DNA from: Candidatus Berkiella cookevillensis
GTDB lineage: Bacteria > Pseudomonadota > Gammaproteobacteria > Berkiellales > Berkiellaceae
Assembly (NCBI RefSeq): GCF_001431315.2
Contig: NZ_LKHV02000001.1
Coordinates: 682,001 to 746,000 of the forward strand
Direction of reading: 5' to 3'
Length of the DNA stretch: 64,000 bases
In this document: piece by piece, positions 35,581 to 45,183 of the stretch
Layout: each line of letters starts with the position of its first letter
Numbering within the stretch: position 1 is the first letter of the stretch
The notes under the pieces: model-generated
Told to the model about the DNA's origin: nothing
Database searches by the model: none
What the model saw: the letters and a program-made list of their open reading frames with translations, nothing else
Program-made: the position numbers and the translations under genes

Positions 35581-36747
35581 TTATTTCTTGTTATCTTTAG
35601 GCAAAGCAATAACAAATTCTGTGTATTCACCTACAACAGAGTCAACTTTTAATTCGCCTTTGTGATCATCAACAATAATTTCATGACAAATGGCTAAGCC
35701 TAATCCTGTGCCAACTCCGATGGGTTTGGTTGTGAAAAAAGCCTGAAATATCTTTTTTTTCGTTTCTTGAGTCATGCCGATGCCATTGTCTTTGATATGA
35801 ATATAAATTTTGAAATCATCTTCATCGGTTTTAACTGTAACGGTGGGCATAAAATCTTTAGGTAGATTAGGATTTTTTTCACGTTTCTCATTTGCAGCAT
35901 AAAAACCGTTATTGATAATGTTTAATACAACACGACCAATGGTTTGTTGAGAAACCACAACTTCAGTTAAATTTGGCTTAAGTTCTTTGACTATTTTTAC
36001 GTTGAAGTCAGCATCTTGTGCACGCATACCATGGTAAGCCAGATTGAGATATTCTTCTACGAGCTTATTAATGTCAGTTTTAGATTTTTCGTCTTTTTGG
36101 CTTCTTGATTGAATGAGCATGTTTTTGATTGTGGATTCAGCACGTTTACCATGTTCGTTAATTTTATTGCAGTTTGTACTAATGTCTTCCAGTATCGCTG
36201 AGAGATCTTCTTTCACTTCTGTTGGAATGGATTCAACAGTATCTAGGACTTCTTTCAATTCATTAACGAGTTCTACAGTTATATCTGAGAAATTGTTAAT
36301 AAAGTTTAAGGGATTTTTGATTTCATGAGCAATACCGGCGGTTAGCATGCCAATAGAAGCCATTCTTTCTTGTAAGATAAGCTTTTCTTGAGCTTCTTTT
36401 AAATGTTGCATTGTTTCTTCAAGTTGAAGATTCTGTGATTTTAATTCATGTGTTCTATTATCAACATTTTCTTCAAGTGCATCATTTTGTTTGTGCAGTT
36501 CTTCTAGTAAAGTTTTGTTTCTTTCTAAGTGCCACTGTATGCCATTTAAAGTCATATATAAAATCCCAAGTACAGCAATACCCAAGCTAGACAAAGCAAT
36601 CATTGCATTGTTACTCAGTTGTTCTTTAAGCAAAAGGATAGCAAGCACGCCTATAAGCGCGAAAAGAAATGGTAAGGCCCAAGGCTTGTGAACAACAAAC
36701 CGATAAATTGGTTTCAGCAACTTGGGTGGTTTTTTTTGCGATACCAA
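35581..36747 (-). CDS. Membrane sensor histidine kinase
   Basis: 388 aa. Two membrane helices (about 25-45 and 50-70) have almost no periplasmic loop. A coiled coil (80-140) leads to the H-box IAHEIKNPLNFINN. The ATPase has N-box VLNIINNGFYAAN, G1 IKDNGIGMT and GTGLGLAICHEII. It is a TTG start (36747) with GGGG 7 nt upstream. It is first in the operon and lies 14 bp before the response-regulator/phosphatase gene, its probable partner. The lack of a sensor loop suggests membrane or cytosolic cues. Confidence 0.93.
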   Translation of the reverse strand: MVSQKKPPKLLKPIYRFVVHKPWALPFLFALIGVLAILLLKEQLSNNAMIALSSLGIAVLGILYMTLNGIQWHLERNKTLLEELHKQNDALEENVDNRTHELKSQNLQLEETMQHLKEAQEKLILQERMASIGMLTAGIAHEIKNPLNFINNFSDITVELVNELKEVLDTVESIPTEVKEDLSAILEDISTNCNKINEHGKRAESTIKNMLIQSRSQKDEKSKTDINKLVEEYLNLAYHGMRAQDADFNVKIVKELKPNLTEVVVSQQTIGRVVLNIINNGFYAANEKREKNPNLPKDFMPTVTVKTDEDDFKIYIHIKDNGIGMTQETKKKIFQAFFTTKPIGVGTGLGLAICHEIIVDDHKGELKVDSVVGEYTEFVIALPKDNKK

Positions 36748-37162
36748 ATGTCTACCCCAATAATTGATGATTGTTAACCTGAAATCTTCCTCGGTAATAT
36801 CTTGAAAATAAAAATATCTGTAAAAATAATCAGATTTTGAAATGAGGTTGCTTCAGAATAACTAATTACAAGAATAGACTATTGTTGGCTTGGTGTAGAT
36901 ACGAACTTTGCTAGAGTTGAAAGACTAAAAATATATTTACTTGTGGTTTTACTTTATAGACTGAAGGCTATAAGCCTTAGTAGAGAGTATTCATTTAGAG
37001 CTATTACTTTTTCTTTGGATGAAAATAGTCAATGCATTAAATTAGTTTTAGATATCTGTCTGTATATGATGACAGTATTATATGTGGGGGGCACAGTATT
37101 CACCAGTGTTTATAAGTCCTGTTATACTTCGATAATAAGTGTTCTTCAGGAGGGGGAGATAT
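36748..37162. promoter_or_regulatory. Divergent regulatory gap, kinase operon and uspE
   Basis: 415 bp between divergent genes. AAGGCT-ATA-AGCCTT (36964-36978) is a perfect palindrome and could be an operator. The reading frame across 36943-37209 lacks protein-like features. No further element is seen. Confidence 0.4.
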
Positions 37163-38101
37163 ATGCAAAATTTTCAAAATATTTTATTTGTCAGCAAAGG
37201 AAATGTTGAGCGCACTGAAGCACTTAAACAAGCTCTTTGGCTTGCTAATAGTACTCAGGTTCCCATTAAAATATTAATTCTGTGCCCTGAATTTTCTGGT
37301 GCAATGAGTGAATATAAAGAAAAATTTGAGCAATCTATTAGAGATCAATTTCAGAGCTTTATCACTAAGATCTGTGATGAATTAAAAATAGACAACAAGC
37401 AGGGGCAGATCAATATAGATATAGAATATGGATCTACACCCGTTATTCGTATTATCCGACATGTTTTGCGTAATCAGCATGATTTGGTCATAAAAGATGT
37501 AGAAGCAGTTGAAAAAGGTTTTAAATCCATTGATATGGAGCTTTTGCGTAAATGTCCTTGTGCTGTTTGGTTGTGTCGACCCAATGTACGTGCAAATCTA
37601 CAAAAGGGCATTCATTTAGCGGTAGCTATTGATGCAGAAAGTGAGGAACAATCTGCGCATGATCTCTCATTGCGTCTTTTAAAATTATCACATTCACTCG
37701 CAGATACTTATGGCGAAGAGTTGAATGTGGTTTCATGCTGGGATTATGAATTAGAAGATTATCTTCGACATAATCTTTGGGTGAATATGCCGGAAGAGAA
37801 GCTGCAAAACTTAATAACAGAGGTGCAAACAAAGAATCACCATGCTTTGGATTCTCTTATCAAAGAATCTAAAATCAGTGGAAAAATAAATATAGGGCAT
37901 TTCAAAGGCCTTCCTGATCAAGTGATTCCCAATTATGTGTTAGAGAAAAACATAGATCTTCTGATTATGGGAACGGTATCTCGAACAGGGATTCAAGGAT
38001 TTTTAATTGGAAATACTGCTGAGAATGTGGTGCAAAAAATCAATTGCTCATTATTGGCACTGAAGCCAAATGGCTTTGTTTCATCTGTTAAAGCATATTA
38101 G
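37163..38101 (+). CDS. uspE: Universal stress protein, UspE-like tandem form
   Basis: 312 aa with two Usp domains (about 1-150 and 155-312), the UspE architecture. The C-terminal ATP-loop motif GTVSRTGIQGFLIGNTAE is nearly that of UspE. The first domain has a degraded ATP loop. GGAGGGGG directly upstream gives a very strong ribosome site for the ATG at 37163, ruling out the longer frame from 37139. The role is stress resistance and persistence by family. It is convergent with the P-type ATPase. Confidence 0.92.
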   Translation: MQNFQNILFVSKGNVERTEALKQALWLANSTQVPIKILILCPEFSGAMSEYKEKFEQSIRDQFQSFITKICDELKIDNKQGQINIDIEYGSTPVIRIIRHVLRNQHDLVIKDVEAVEKGFKSIDMELLRKCPCAVWLCRPNVRANLQKGIHLAVAIDAESEEQSAHDLSLRLLKLSHSLADTYGEELNVVSCWDYELEDYLRHNLWVNMPEEKLQNLITEVQTKNHHALDSLIKESKISGKINIGHFKGLPDQVIPNYVLEKNIDLLIMGTVSRTGIQGFLIGNTAENVVQKINCSLLALKPNGFVSSVKAY

Positions 38102-38116
38102 ATAAAACCAGAAAAG

Positions 38117-38180
38117 TAGAAGCAGTCCCCCAAATGCCCCTTCTGCGTTTAGTCTGGGCGCATTTTGGGGATAGCTTCTA
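38117..38180. terminator. Long imperfect hairpin between convergent genes (MITE-like)
   Basis: TAGAAGC (38117-38123) and CCCCAAATGC (38128-38137) pair with GCATTTTGGGG (38160-38170) and GCTTCTA (38174-38180). It lies between the stops of uspE and the ATPase gene and could terminate both. Its outer sequence matches half-elements at 3088 and 23859. Confidence 0.6.
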
Positions 38181-38185
38181 GTTAA

Positions 38186-40945
38186 TCATGAAGATCTTTT
38201 ATTTGATCGCATGTATAGCTCTTTCAGTGCAACCAATCTTGAGCTATTCAAAATAAAAGATCTTAATAATCTGAATGCTTTCTTTTCAACTTCAATTATC
38301 AATAGTAGTAATACGCCCGTACCAATGACCATAATCCCGTCTAGAAATTGTAATGGACGTGTTCCAAACACATAGTTGAAAAAAGGGATATAGGTTACTG
38401 CGACTTGTGCAAGTGTGATGCATATTACACCTAATAATACAGGCAATGTGCCTAAAACACCGACTAAAGTAAGCGAAGTACCATATACATATCTGACGCT
38501 AAATAGATAAAATATTTCTAATACAACAATCACATTGACAACAAGCGTGTGTCCAACCTCTACGGGCATATTGCGTGCAATAGCATAATAGAACATGCCA
38601 AATGCACTGAGCATGAATAATATGGATACGAAGATGATTCGCCATAGCATAAATAAAGAAATAATTGGCTCTTCTTTTGCGCGTGGTGGGCGTTGCATTG
38701 TGCCAGGTTCTGTTGGTTCAAAAGCAAGCACTAAGCCTAGAGCGACAGACGTTACCATATTTACCCATAGTGTTTGAACCGGCGTAATTGGCAAAGGGAG
38801 CGCAAACATGACTGCTACGATAATGGCAAGTACTTCTCCAACATTGGTGGGAAGTGTCCATGCAATGACTTTGCGTATGTTATCATAAACGGTTCGTCCT
38901 TCTTGCACAGCAACGGTAATAGAGGCAAAGTTATCATCTGCCAGCACTACTTCTGAAGCTTCTTTCGCAACTTCAGTACCTTTATTTCCCATAGCTACAC
39001 CAACATCTGCTTGCTTAAGTGCGGGTGCATCGTTCACGCCGTCACCTGTCATTGCAATAACATTGGCATCTGCTTGCAAAGCTCTTACTAAGCGTAATTT
39101 ATGTTCTGGGCTAGTACGCGCAAATACAGTGATTTCTTTTGCTGCTTTGCGTAACATTTCATCATCCATTGAATCGACCTCTTGGCCAGAGAGAACTTTT
39201 GGGTCTCTTGAGATGCCCAATTGCTGAGCAATGGCTTTTGCTGTAATGGCATGATCGCCTGTTATCATAACGACCCGAATCCCTGCTGTATGACAATGGC
39301 GTACCGCTTCAATCGCCTCTGTGCGAGGAGGATCTATCATGCCAACCAAACCTAATAAGGTGAAGCCATTTTTCGTATCGTCGAATTCAAGATTATTTTT
39401 ATTGATATCGAATGTTTTTGTTGCTAATGCTAGTACGCGTTGTCCACGCGCAGCAAGTGCTTCAAGATATTGCAACCAGTGCTGAGTGTTGATAGGTTGC
39501 TCGCCCTTGTTATGGTTTTCGGTGTTACACATTGCAATCACTTGCTCGGGTGCACCTTTCAGGAACAGGAGCTTCTTATCGTTTTGAGGATCATGATGCA
39601 AAGTTGCCATAAATCTGTATTTTGCATCGAAGGGGATTCCATCTTTATAAGGGAATTGTATTTTGAGAAGCGCTGATTCAAAACCAGCTTTAAGTGCTAA
39701 CACCACTAGCGCCCCTTCCATTGGATCGCCCACGACTTGCCAACCTGTTGCTGTGTGATTTAAAGATGCATCATTGCAAAGGAGTGCAGCACGACAAAGA
39801 TCTTGTATTGTAACTTCATTCTTAATATGGATGGTCTGTTCGTTTTGTTGGAAGTCTCCACTTGGCTCATAACCAGTGCCTGTTACTGTAAATTTGCCAG
39901 CAGTAGTTACTATTTCTTGTACCATCATTTCATTGCGCGTTAGTGTACCCGTTTTATCAGAACAGATGACAGATATTGAGCCTAGTGTTTCTACGGCTGG
40001 TAAATATCGGATGATAGCTTGGCGCTTTGCCATTCTGTAGACACCAATCGCAAGCGTTATCGTCATGACAGCAGGTAGGCCTTCAGGAACAACCGCTACA
40101 GCAAAACCAACGACGATCATGAAAGCATCCGCGATATCATAGCCTCTTAAGAAGTAAGCTGCGCCAAAGAGAAGAACTGCCACAGCTAGAATCATAAAAG
40201 TGAGTTGTTTTGCCAGCTTGTTCATTTTCTGTAGCAGGGGCGTTTTGAGTGTTTCTACATTGGCTAACATTGTGTTAATGCGGCCCAGCTCTGTGGATGT
40301 GCCAGTAGCAATGGCAACACCAGTGCCTTGCCCATTTGTAACAAAAGTACCAGAGAAAGCCATACAAGATTGCTCAGCCAGTGGGCTTTTCTCCTCTACA
40401 GTGTCCGTTGATTTTTCTACGGGAACTGATTCACCTGTCAAAGCTGCTTCTTGAATGCGTAGAGATTTTGCATGTACCAAGCGCAAATCAGCAGGCACAC
40501 GATCACCTGCTTCTAGTACTATCAAATCGCCTGGGACGATTTCTTCTGCATCCACTGTAAATCGTTTTCCATTACGGCGTACCGAAGCACGCGGCGCAAC
40601 GATATTACGAATGGATTGTAGTTCTTTCTCGGCTTTTCCCTCTTGCACATAACCAATGATAGTGTTGACGATAATGACGGCTAAGATCACTATTGCATCT
40701 ACTTCATGTCCCAGTAGCGCTGCAATGATAGAGGAAACCAACATGATCCAAATGAGCATATTGTTAATATGGGACCATAGTCTTACATACCATGCGCGAC
40801 CTATATTTAATGGAAGACAATTGCGCCCATGCATCTCTAGGCGCTTTGCAGCTTCTTCAGTGCTTAAGCCTTCTAAGCTCGTTGATGTTGTTTCTAATAC
40901 TTCATCATTCAACATGCTATGCCATGATTGTTGTCTTTTTTCCAT
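38186..40945 (-). CDS. P-type cation-transporting ATPase (class II)
   Basis: 919 aa inner-membrane ion pump. In order: N-terminal cation-ATPase domain, M1-M2, actuator domain (TGES in ALTGESVPVEKS), M3-M4 with VVPEGLPAVMTITLAIGV, phosphorylation site CSDKTGTLTRNEM, nucleotide domain (FLKGAPEQVIAMC), hinge MTGDGVNDAPALKQADVGVAMG, then M5-M10. The M4 PEGLPA is of the Ca2+-ATPase (IIA) type, but M6 reads NMVTSVALGLVLAFEP and lacks the Asn/Asp pair that binds Ca2+ in SERCA, so the ion is uncertain. AGGAG lies 12 nt before the ATG. Confidence 0.93.
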   Translation of the reverse strand: MEKRQQSWHSMLNDEVLETTSTSLEGLSTEEAAKRLEMHGRNCLPLNIGRAWYVRLWSHINNMLIWIMLVSSIIAALLGHEVDAIVILAVIIVNTIIGYVQEGKAEKELQSIRNIVAPRASVRRNGKRFTVDAEEIVPGDLIVLEAGDRVPADLRLVHAKSLRIQEAALTGESVPVEKSTDTVEEKSPLAEQSCMAFSGTFVTNGQGTGVAIATGTSTELGRINTMLANVETLKTPLLQKMNKLAKQLTFMILAVAVLLFGAAYFLRGYDIADAFMIVVGFAVAVVPEGLPAVMTITLAIGVYRMAKRQAIIRYLPAVETLGSISVICSDKTGTLTRNEMMVQEIVTTAGKFTVTGTGYEPSGDFQQNEQTIHIKNEVTIQDLCRAALLCNDASLNHTATGWQVVGDPMEGALVVLALKAGFESALLKIQFPYKDGIPFDAKYRFMATLHHDPQNDKKLLFLKGAPEQVIAMCNTENHNKGEQPINTQHWLQYLEALAARGQRVLALATKTFDINKNNLEFDDTKNGFTLLGLVGMIDPPRTEAIEAVRHCHTAGIRVVMITGDHAITAKAIAQQLGISRDPKVLSGQEVDSMDDEMLRKAAKEITVFARTSPEHKLRLVRALQADANVIAMTGDGVNDAPALKQADVGVAMGNKGTEVAKEASEVVLADDNFASITVAVQEGRTVYDNIRKVIAWTLPTNVGEVLAIIVAVMFALPLPITPVQTLWVNMVTSVALGLVLAFEPTEPGTMQRPPRAKEEPIISLFMLWRIIFVSILFMLSAFGMFYYAIARNMPVEVGHTLVVNVIVVLEIFYLFSVRYVYGTSLTLVGVLGTLPVLLGVICITLAQVAVTYIPFFNYVFGTRPLQFLDGIMVIGTGVLLLLIIEVEKKAFRLLRSFILNSSRLVALKELYMRSNKRSS

Positions 40946-41193
40946 TTTAGTTTTAGGCTCCTGTTTAAAAAAACAAGCATTACTTAAGGACTTGCTTTCC
41001 CAAGATTTTAGGTATATCTAGCAGCTTAAATAACTTCTGCTAAGTCAATCAAATTTCAATAAATGCTGAAGTGATGACTAAGTATTATATTGCGCATAGT
41101 AATTTTTTAGCTGTAATTAAGAGGATTTGAGCTTGCTACTTTAAATAATATGCTATTATGATTTGCTATTGAAAATGAAACATTGATGGTGAT

Positions 41194-41775
41194 ATGGAAA
41201 GCATTATTCTTTTTGAAAAAATTAAAAACTGGATAAGAAAAGAAAAAGAATTAGGTTCACAAGAAGCAGGGAGTATTGTGCTAGCAACTGCGTCTTCCAA
41301 TGGTCAAGTGCATAGTAGGGTTGTAGCCCTTAGAGAAATAACAGAATCAGGTCTATTATTCTTTACACAAAAAGGAAGTAGAAAAGTAAAAGATTTGAGT
41401 GAAAATCCCTCTGCCTCTATGACTTTATGGTTGGCATTACAAAGACGTGAGGTTGTATTAGATGGAGTAGTAGAATTGTTAAGCCATGATGAAAACAGGC
41501 TTTACTGGGAAAGCTTGTCTCGTGAACGCCAGTTACGCTTTTGTGTTTATAAGTCTGGTGAGCGTATTGAAACATTCAATCATTTACAGCTTGATTATGA
41601 AACATTAGAAAAAAAATATCAGGATCAAAACATCCCTGTGAGTGAAAGTTATTGTGGCTATCGCTTCATTCCTAGTCGGATTTATTTCTATTGTTTAGGG
41701 CAAGATAGCTTTTCTCAGGTAACACAATATATTTTGAATGATGGTGTGTGGGAGGAGGCGATAATTTCTCCATAG
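41194..41775 (+). CDS. Pyridoxamine 5'-phosphate oxidase family protein
   Basis: 193 aa FMN split-barrel protein. The order follows PdxH: SRVVALREI (FMN-binding SRVV), GLLFFTQKGSRKVKDLSENP, ASMTLWLALQRREVVLDGVVE, a helical SRE-QL region and a C-terminal stretch with YRFIPSRIYFYCLG. The canonical PdxH C-terminal RL.P and some substrate Arg/His residues are not evident, so it may be a PdxH-like enzyme rather than a true pyridoxal-phosphate synthase. It is monocistronic, with a weak ribosome site. Confidence 0.8.
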   Translation: MESIILFEKIKNWIRKEKELGSQEAGSIVLATASSNGQVHSRVVALREITESGLLFFTQKGSRKVKDLSENPSASMTLWLALQRREVVLDGVVELLSHDENRLYWESLSRERQLRFCVYKSGERIETFNHLQLDYETLEKKYQDQNIPVSESYCGYRFIPSRIYFYCLGQDSFSQVTQYILNDGVWEEAIISP

Positions 41776-41855
41776 TTAAAAAGCAATCAAATGTATATCA
41801 TTTTATTAATAAAATAATCAGAGTCTATGGAATAAAATATTAAATGGAGTTTAAA

Positions 41856-42674
41856 ATGCAATTACGTATCTCTTCATCTGTCTTTTTATTTGCTTTAACA
41901 AGCACGGCTTTTGCAAGTCATTCTCCTGCTGCTACTTCTGTGGCTAAGTTTTATCTTGGTGCCTTTGGTGGCGGTGGTTCATCCAATCATTTTAAGGCTA
42001 GCCAGTTTGGTACAGCTTTCTTTCCAGAAGCGATGGGTGGGCCTTTATCAATCAATGCTTTTGGTCAATTAAATAGTAAAAAAACAGCATTTTTAGGCTT
42101 TCAGCTTGGTTATCAGGCACAAGAGATACCTTTAAACGCTTCTTCGCAGTGGGCATTAGGCGTTGCTGCTGAATTGGAAGGATATTTTATGAACAAGCGT
42201 TCATTTAGCGGAACCCTTGTTAATAACAATACTGTCAGACTTCCTGAACATGATTTTATGGTTTCATATCCAATGAAAAAATCTGTGTTTCTTGTAAATG
42301 CTGTTTTAAGTTTTAAGAAAGCAAATCTCCCTATTCATCCTTATATTGGTTTTGGTATTGGTAATGCAATTACAAAAATTTCAGATGCATACGCTATGCA
42401 GATAAATCCACCTGAAGCGGATGTTAATCATTACAATACAAGTATCAGCGATACTAAATCGACTTTTGCTGGTCAGCTAAAGCTAGGTTTAAATTATGAT
42501 ATCAACAAGTATCTAAGTCTTTTTGGTGAGTATCGATGGCTATATTTAGCAAGCACTGATTTCTTATTTGGTTCAACGCTGTTTCTTAACCATGTCGAAA
42601 CGAGTAGTTGGCAAGTGAAACTAGATGCTCAAAAGTATAACTTAGGAAGTGTTGGCATAAGATTTAAATGGTAA
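41856..42674 (+). CDS. Outer-membrane beta-barrel protein
   Basis: 272 aa. The signal peptide MQLRISSSVFLFALTSTAFA is followed by SHSP. The mature chain is glycine- and aromatic-rich, with alternating beta strands (FYLGAFGGGGSSN, IHPYIGFGIGNAIT, YLSLFGEYRWLYLAST), and it ends GSVGIRFKW, a terminal aromatic beta-signal. It resembles 8-stranded OmpA/OprF-like or Omp25-type barrels. GGAG sits 5-6 nt before the ATG at 41856, preferred over the ATG at 41844. It may be co-transcribed with the kinase-like gene 48 bp downstream. Confidence 0.85.
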   Translation: MQLRISSSVFLFALTSTAFASHSPAATSVAKFYLGAFGGGGSSNHFKASQFGTAFFPEAMGGPLSINAFGQLNSKKTAFLGFQLGYQAQEIPLNASSQWALGVAAELEGYFMNKRSFSGTLVNNNTVRLPEHDFMVSYPMKKSVFLVNAVLSFKKANLPIHPYIGFGIGNAITKISDAYAMQINPPEADVNHYNTSISDTKSTFAGQLKLGLNYDINKYLSLFGEYRWLYLASTDFLFGSTLFLNHVETSSWQVKLDAQKYNLGSVGIRFKW

Positions 42675-42722
42675 GTGAAAATATCATATTTATTTAAAAT
42701 TTGATTGAGCTTGGATATTAAT

Positions 42723-43691
42723 ATGAGAAATAAAATTCTTGAGTGGGGTTTAAACTGCCTGCTTTCTAAGGGTTATAAAATAGAAGGCGATCCTGAAGTT
42801 GTGGTAGAAACGCCTTGGTCTACAGTGGCTCGATTTTTGACCGCAGAGGATTGCTTTTATTTAAAACAAACGCCTGCTGATTTATTTATTGAAATAGAAA
42901 TCATAAAGGCTGTTCAATATAATATGCCAAGCTCACTTACGCCAACGATTTTATTTGAAAATGCTGAGCTGCATTGTTTTCTCATGAGGCGTTGTGGTGA
43001 CCATTCACTTCGTACAAAGTTTAATGGGACAATAAATCCTGATTTGCTCATTAGTGGTTTAAATAATTATTTTAAGATTCTTCGATCGTTTGAGCAAAAT
43101 TTGGATGTGTTAGAGGAAATAGGTGTTCCTGATTGGCGAATCAATCAAGTCCCGCAGCTTTATGTTAAATTATTAGAAAATAAAGCATTGATGCTCGATG
43201 AAGGGCTTAGGCAAAATGAAATAGACAAGCTTATGAGGTTGTTGCCAATCATAGAGTCTATTTGTGAATCTCTTTCTAAACAAACACTCAAAGAGACATT
43301 GGTGAATAGTGATCTTAATGAAAATAACCTTGTGATAAATGAAAAAACACAACAAATCTCCATTATAGATTGGGGTGAAAGTGTTATTGCACATCCCTTT
43401 TTCTCAATCGCTTCCCATTTACAGAGTATTGCAAGACGATACAAATTAGAGCTAAAAGGAGAGTTTTTAGAAAAAATCAAGCAACAATGCTTATCTTGTT
43501 GGCGAGATGTTGCTCATATGGATGAATTAGAGATGATTTATCAAAATATTCTAAGATTACATCCTATTTTTTGCGCATTGGCTATTCATCGATTACAGGC
43601 TGCTACTCATCATAAAAGCAAAGAAATGCAAAATTGGTTTATTGCAGGATTTCTCAAAATGCTATTAGAAAGTGAGAGCACAAGACTATGA
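42723..43691 (+). CDS. Aminoglycoside-phosphotransferase-fold kinase (APH family)
   Basis: 322 aa. A kinase-like fold with catalytic loop VNSDLNENNLVI (Asp and Asn of HxDxxxxN, with Asn in place of the His) and metal-binding IIDWGES. The N-lobe is less conserved. APH-fold proteins phosphorylate small molecules such as choline, homoserine, sugars or antibiotics. The His replacement and context give no substrate. The ATG at 42723 (GGAT 6 nt upstream) is preferred to a TTG at 42705. Confidence 0.82.
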   Translation: MRNKILEWGLNCLLSKGYKIEGDPEVVVETPWSTVARFLTAEDCFYLKQTPADLFIEIEIIKAVQYNMPSSLTPTILFENAELHCFLMRRCGDHSLRTKFNGTINPDLLISGLNNYFKILRSFEQNLDVLEEIGVPDWRINQVPQLYVKLLENKALMLDEGLRQNEIDKLMRLLPIIESICESLSKQTLKETLVNSDLNENNLVINEKTQQISIIDWGESVIAHPFFSIASHLQSIARRYKLELKGEFLEKIKQQCLSCWRDVAHMDELEMIYQNILRLHPIFCALAIHRLQAATHHKSKEMQNWFIAGFLKMLLESESTRL

Positions 43692-43768
43692 GCAACAACA
43701 AAATATTTCAAAGGCAGTGAGCTTAAATCTACATTTTAAGGATGCCGCTCATATTGTGTCTTCCTGTA

Positions 43769-45046
43769 TTATCTTTTCGGTTTCTTAGGGGTATATGTTA
43801 GCATTTCATCCGCACTAAAACTTGATAATATAGGAGGGGAAGCCTGTTTAGAAAGTTCTTTTGTGGTTAAGTTTGGAGGAAGGTTTTCAATGGTATTTTC
43901 AGCTATGAGTTTTTTGAAGTTTTTGATCCCATTAATAACTTCTAATTTTAATTCATTTCTTCCTACATAACCTTCAAAAATAAGAGGATCATCGAAAATG
44001 CAAGCTGAAAAGCCATTTCTCATGAGTTCTTTATTTAGAATGATAGTGATAAATGTACGGCTATTGCCATCGCAAAAAGGGTGTTTTTTAAGCATATCAT
44101 AACCAAGGTCAACAATTGCATCTAATTTCCCTTCAATAGAGTCTCCAGCCTCTGAAAGTTTATTTTCATACTCCAATAAAGTGTTTTTCATGAAATTGAT
44201 TAAGTCTTTTGGAGAAGTATATTCAAAGCTTCTTTTTATGTAGTTAGATTTAATCCCTAATGTTGAATCATATTTTTTTGTTTCAGCATAAGGTGGGACT
44301 TGCATGACTCTGTCTAATGATAAATAATCAAATGCGGTATGAGTGCCACGATCTCTTAACCCCTGAATCATATCACCTTCTATGCCACCTAAGGCGATAT
44401 CATGGATTGTCATTATTGTATCTACTGTGAGTGGCTTTGCATGTTCTGAAAGCGCATATTTAAAAGAATTATGCATTGATAATATACAATTTTTTTCTCT
44501 CTCTTCATAAGCTTGCCAACCACGCTCTAGAGGATCCCTTTGTTTATTTCCATCAATATATAAACGCCAGCGTTCTTGTTCAGGAAGAGATTCTAGCGTT
44601 TTTAAGGGAGTGGCATCGTGGATTTCCGATAAATCTAATACAAGCGGTGTTAGTTCATGCTTATCAATAATTTCATCAATAGATTCTATTGCCTGAGATA
44701 TATCTCCAGTTATGAAGCGATTTAGATCTGGGTCATTATAGTTATTTATGAGCATATGTAGCTGAATCAAAGATAGCTCATCAAGAGAAGCCTTGTTTGA
44801 TAAAAATTTAGGTGCTTTTAATATTGTATTTCTAATTATCTCTAAAAAATCTTCATTTCCTGGTCGCGTATATTTTCCTTCTAAAATAATTCTAAGCGCT
44901 AGAGGTATTTGTTGAGTTTGAAAATCTAATGAATCCAAGACAGTTATGTTAATGCCTGACGATACAAATGAGTCTCCTAGTATCTCGTCTATTATCTCTT
45001 GATGTGCGCTATTAGATAATAAAATATCTTTAGTTTGAAATCTCAT
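43769..45046 (-). CDS. Fic-domain protein, probable translocated AMPylator-type effector
   Basis: 425 aa. The Fic motif is KKHPFCDGNSRTF, matching HPFx(D/E)GN(G/K)R except Ser for Gly. It follows the usual helix DAIVDLGYDMLKK. The Fic core spans about 190-385. Residues 1-180 are an unrecognised N-terminal domain; the tail is short and basic (YTPKKPKR). No inhibitory (S/T)xxxE(G/N) helix is obvious. Fic enzymes transfer AMP or other phosphate-bearing groups to target Ser/Thr/Tyr. It resembles effector-type rather than toxin-antitoxin Fic proteins and stands alone. Confidence 0.82.
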   Translation of the reverse strand: MRFQTKDILLSNSAHQEIIDEILGDSFVSSGINITVLDSLDFQTQQIPLALRIILEGKYTRPGNEDFLEIIRNTILKAPKFLSNKASLDELSLIQLHMLINNYNDPDLNRFITGDISQAIESIDEIIDKHELTPLVLDLSEIHDATPLKTLESLPEQERWRLYIDGNKQRDPLERGWQAYEEREKNCILSMHNSFKYALSEHAKPLTVDTIMTIHDIALGGIEGDMIQGLRDRGTHTAFDYLSLDRVMQVPPYAETKKYDSTLGIKSNYIKRSFEYTSPKDLINFMKNTLLEYENKLSEAGDSIEGKLDAIVDLGYDMLKKHPFCDGNSRTFITIILNKELMRNGFSACIFDDPLIFEGYVGRNELKLEVINGIKNFKKLIAENTIENLPPNLTTKELSKQASPPILSSFSADEMLTYTPKKPKR

Positions 45047-45183
45047 AATTTCTCTCTTATTCTTTGCCCTTATTGTTTTTGACCCTGGTATTTACATAAA
45101 GTTCTACAGATTATGTTTAGTTATGTACTGCGAAAAGGAAAAGGTCATGTGAATTTAATCAAGATGAATATAAGTACAGCAGG

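Noticed and set aside
36943..37209. 88-codon frame overlapping the uspE start
   Set aside because: It overlaps the very strong ribosome site and start of uspE in another frame and has no recognisable features.
41194..41775. Certain assignment as pdxH
   Set aside because: Overall order matches, but the C-terminal RL.P and some substrate residues are not seen, so only family membership is claimed.
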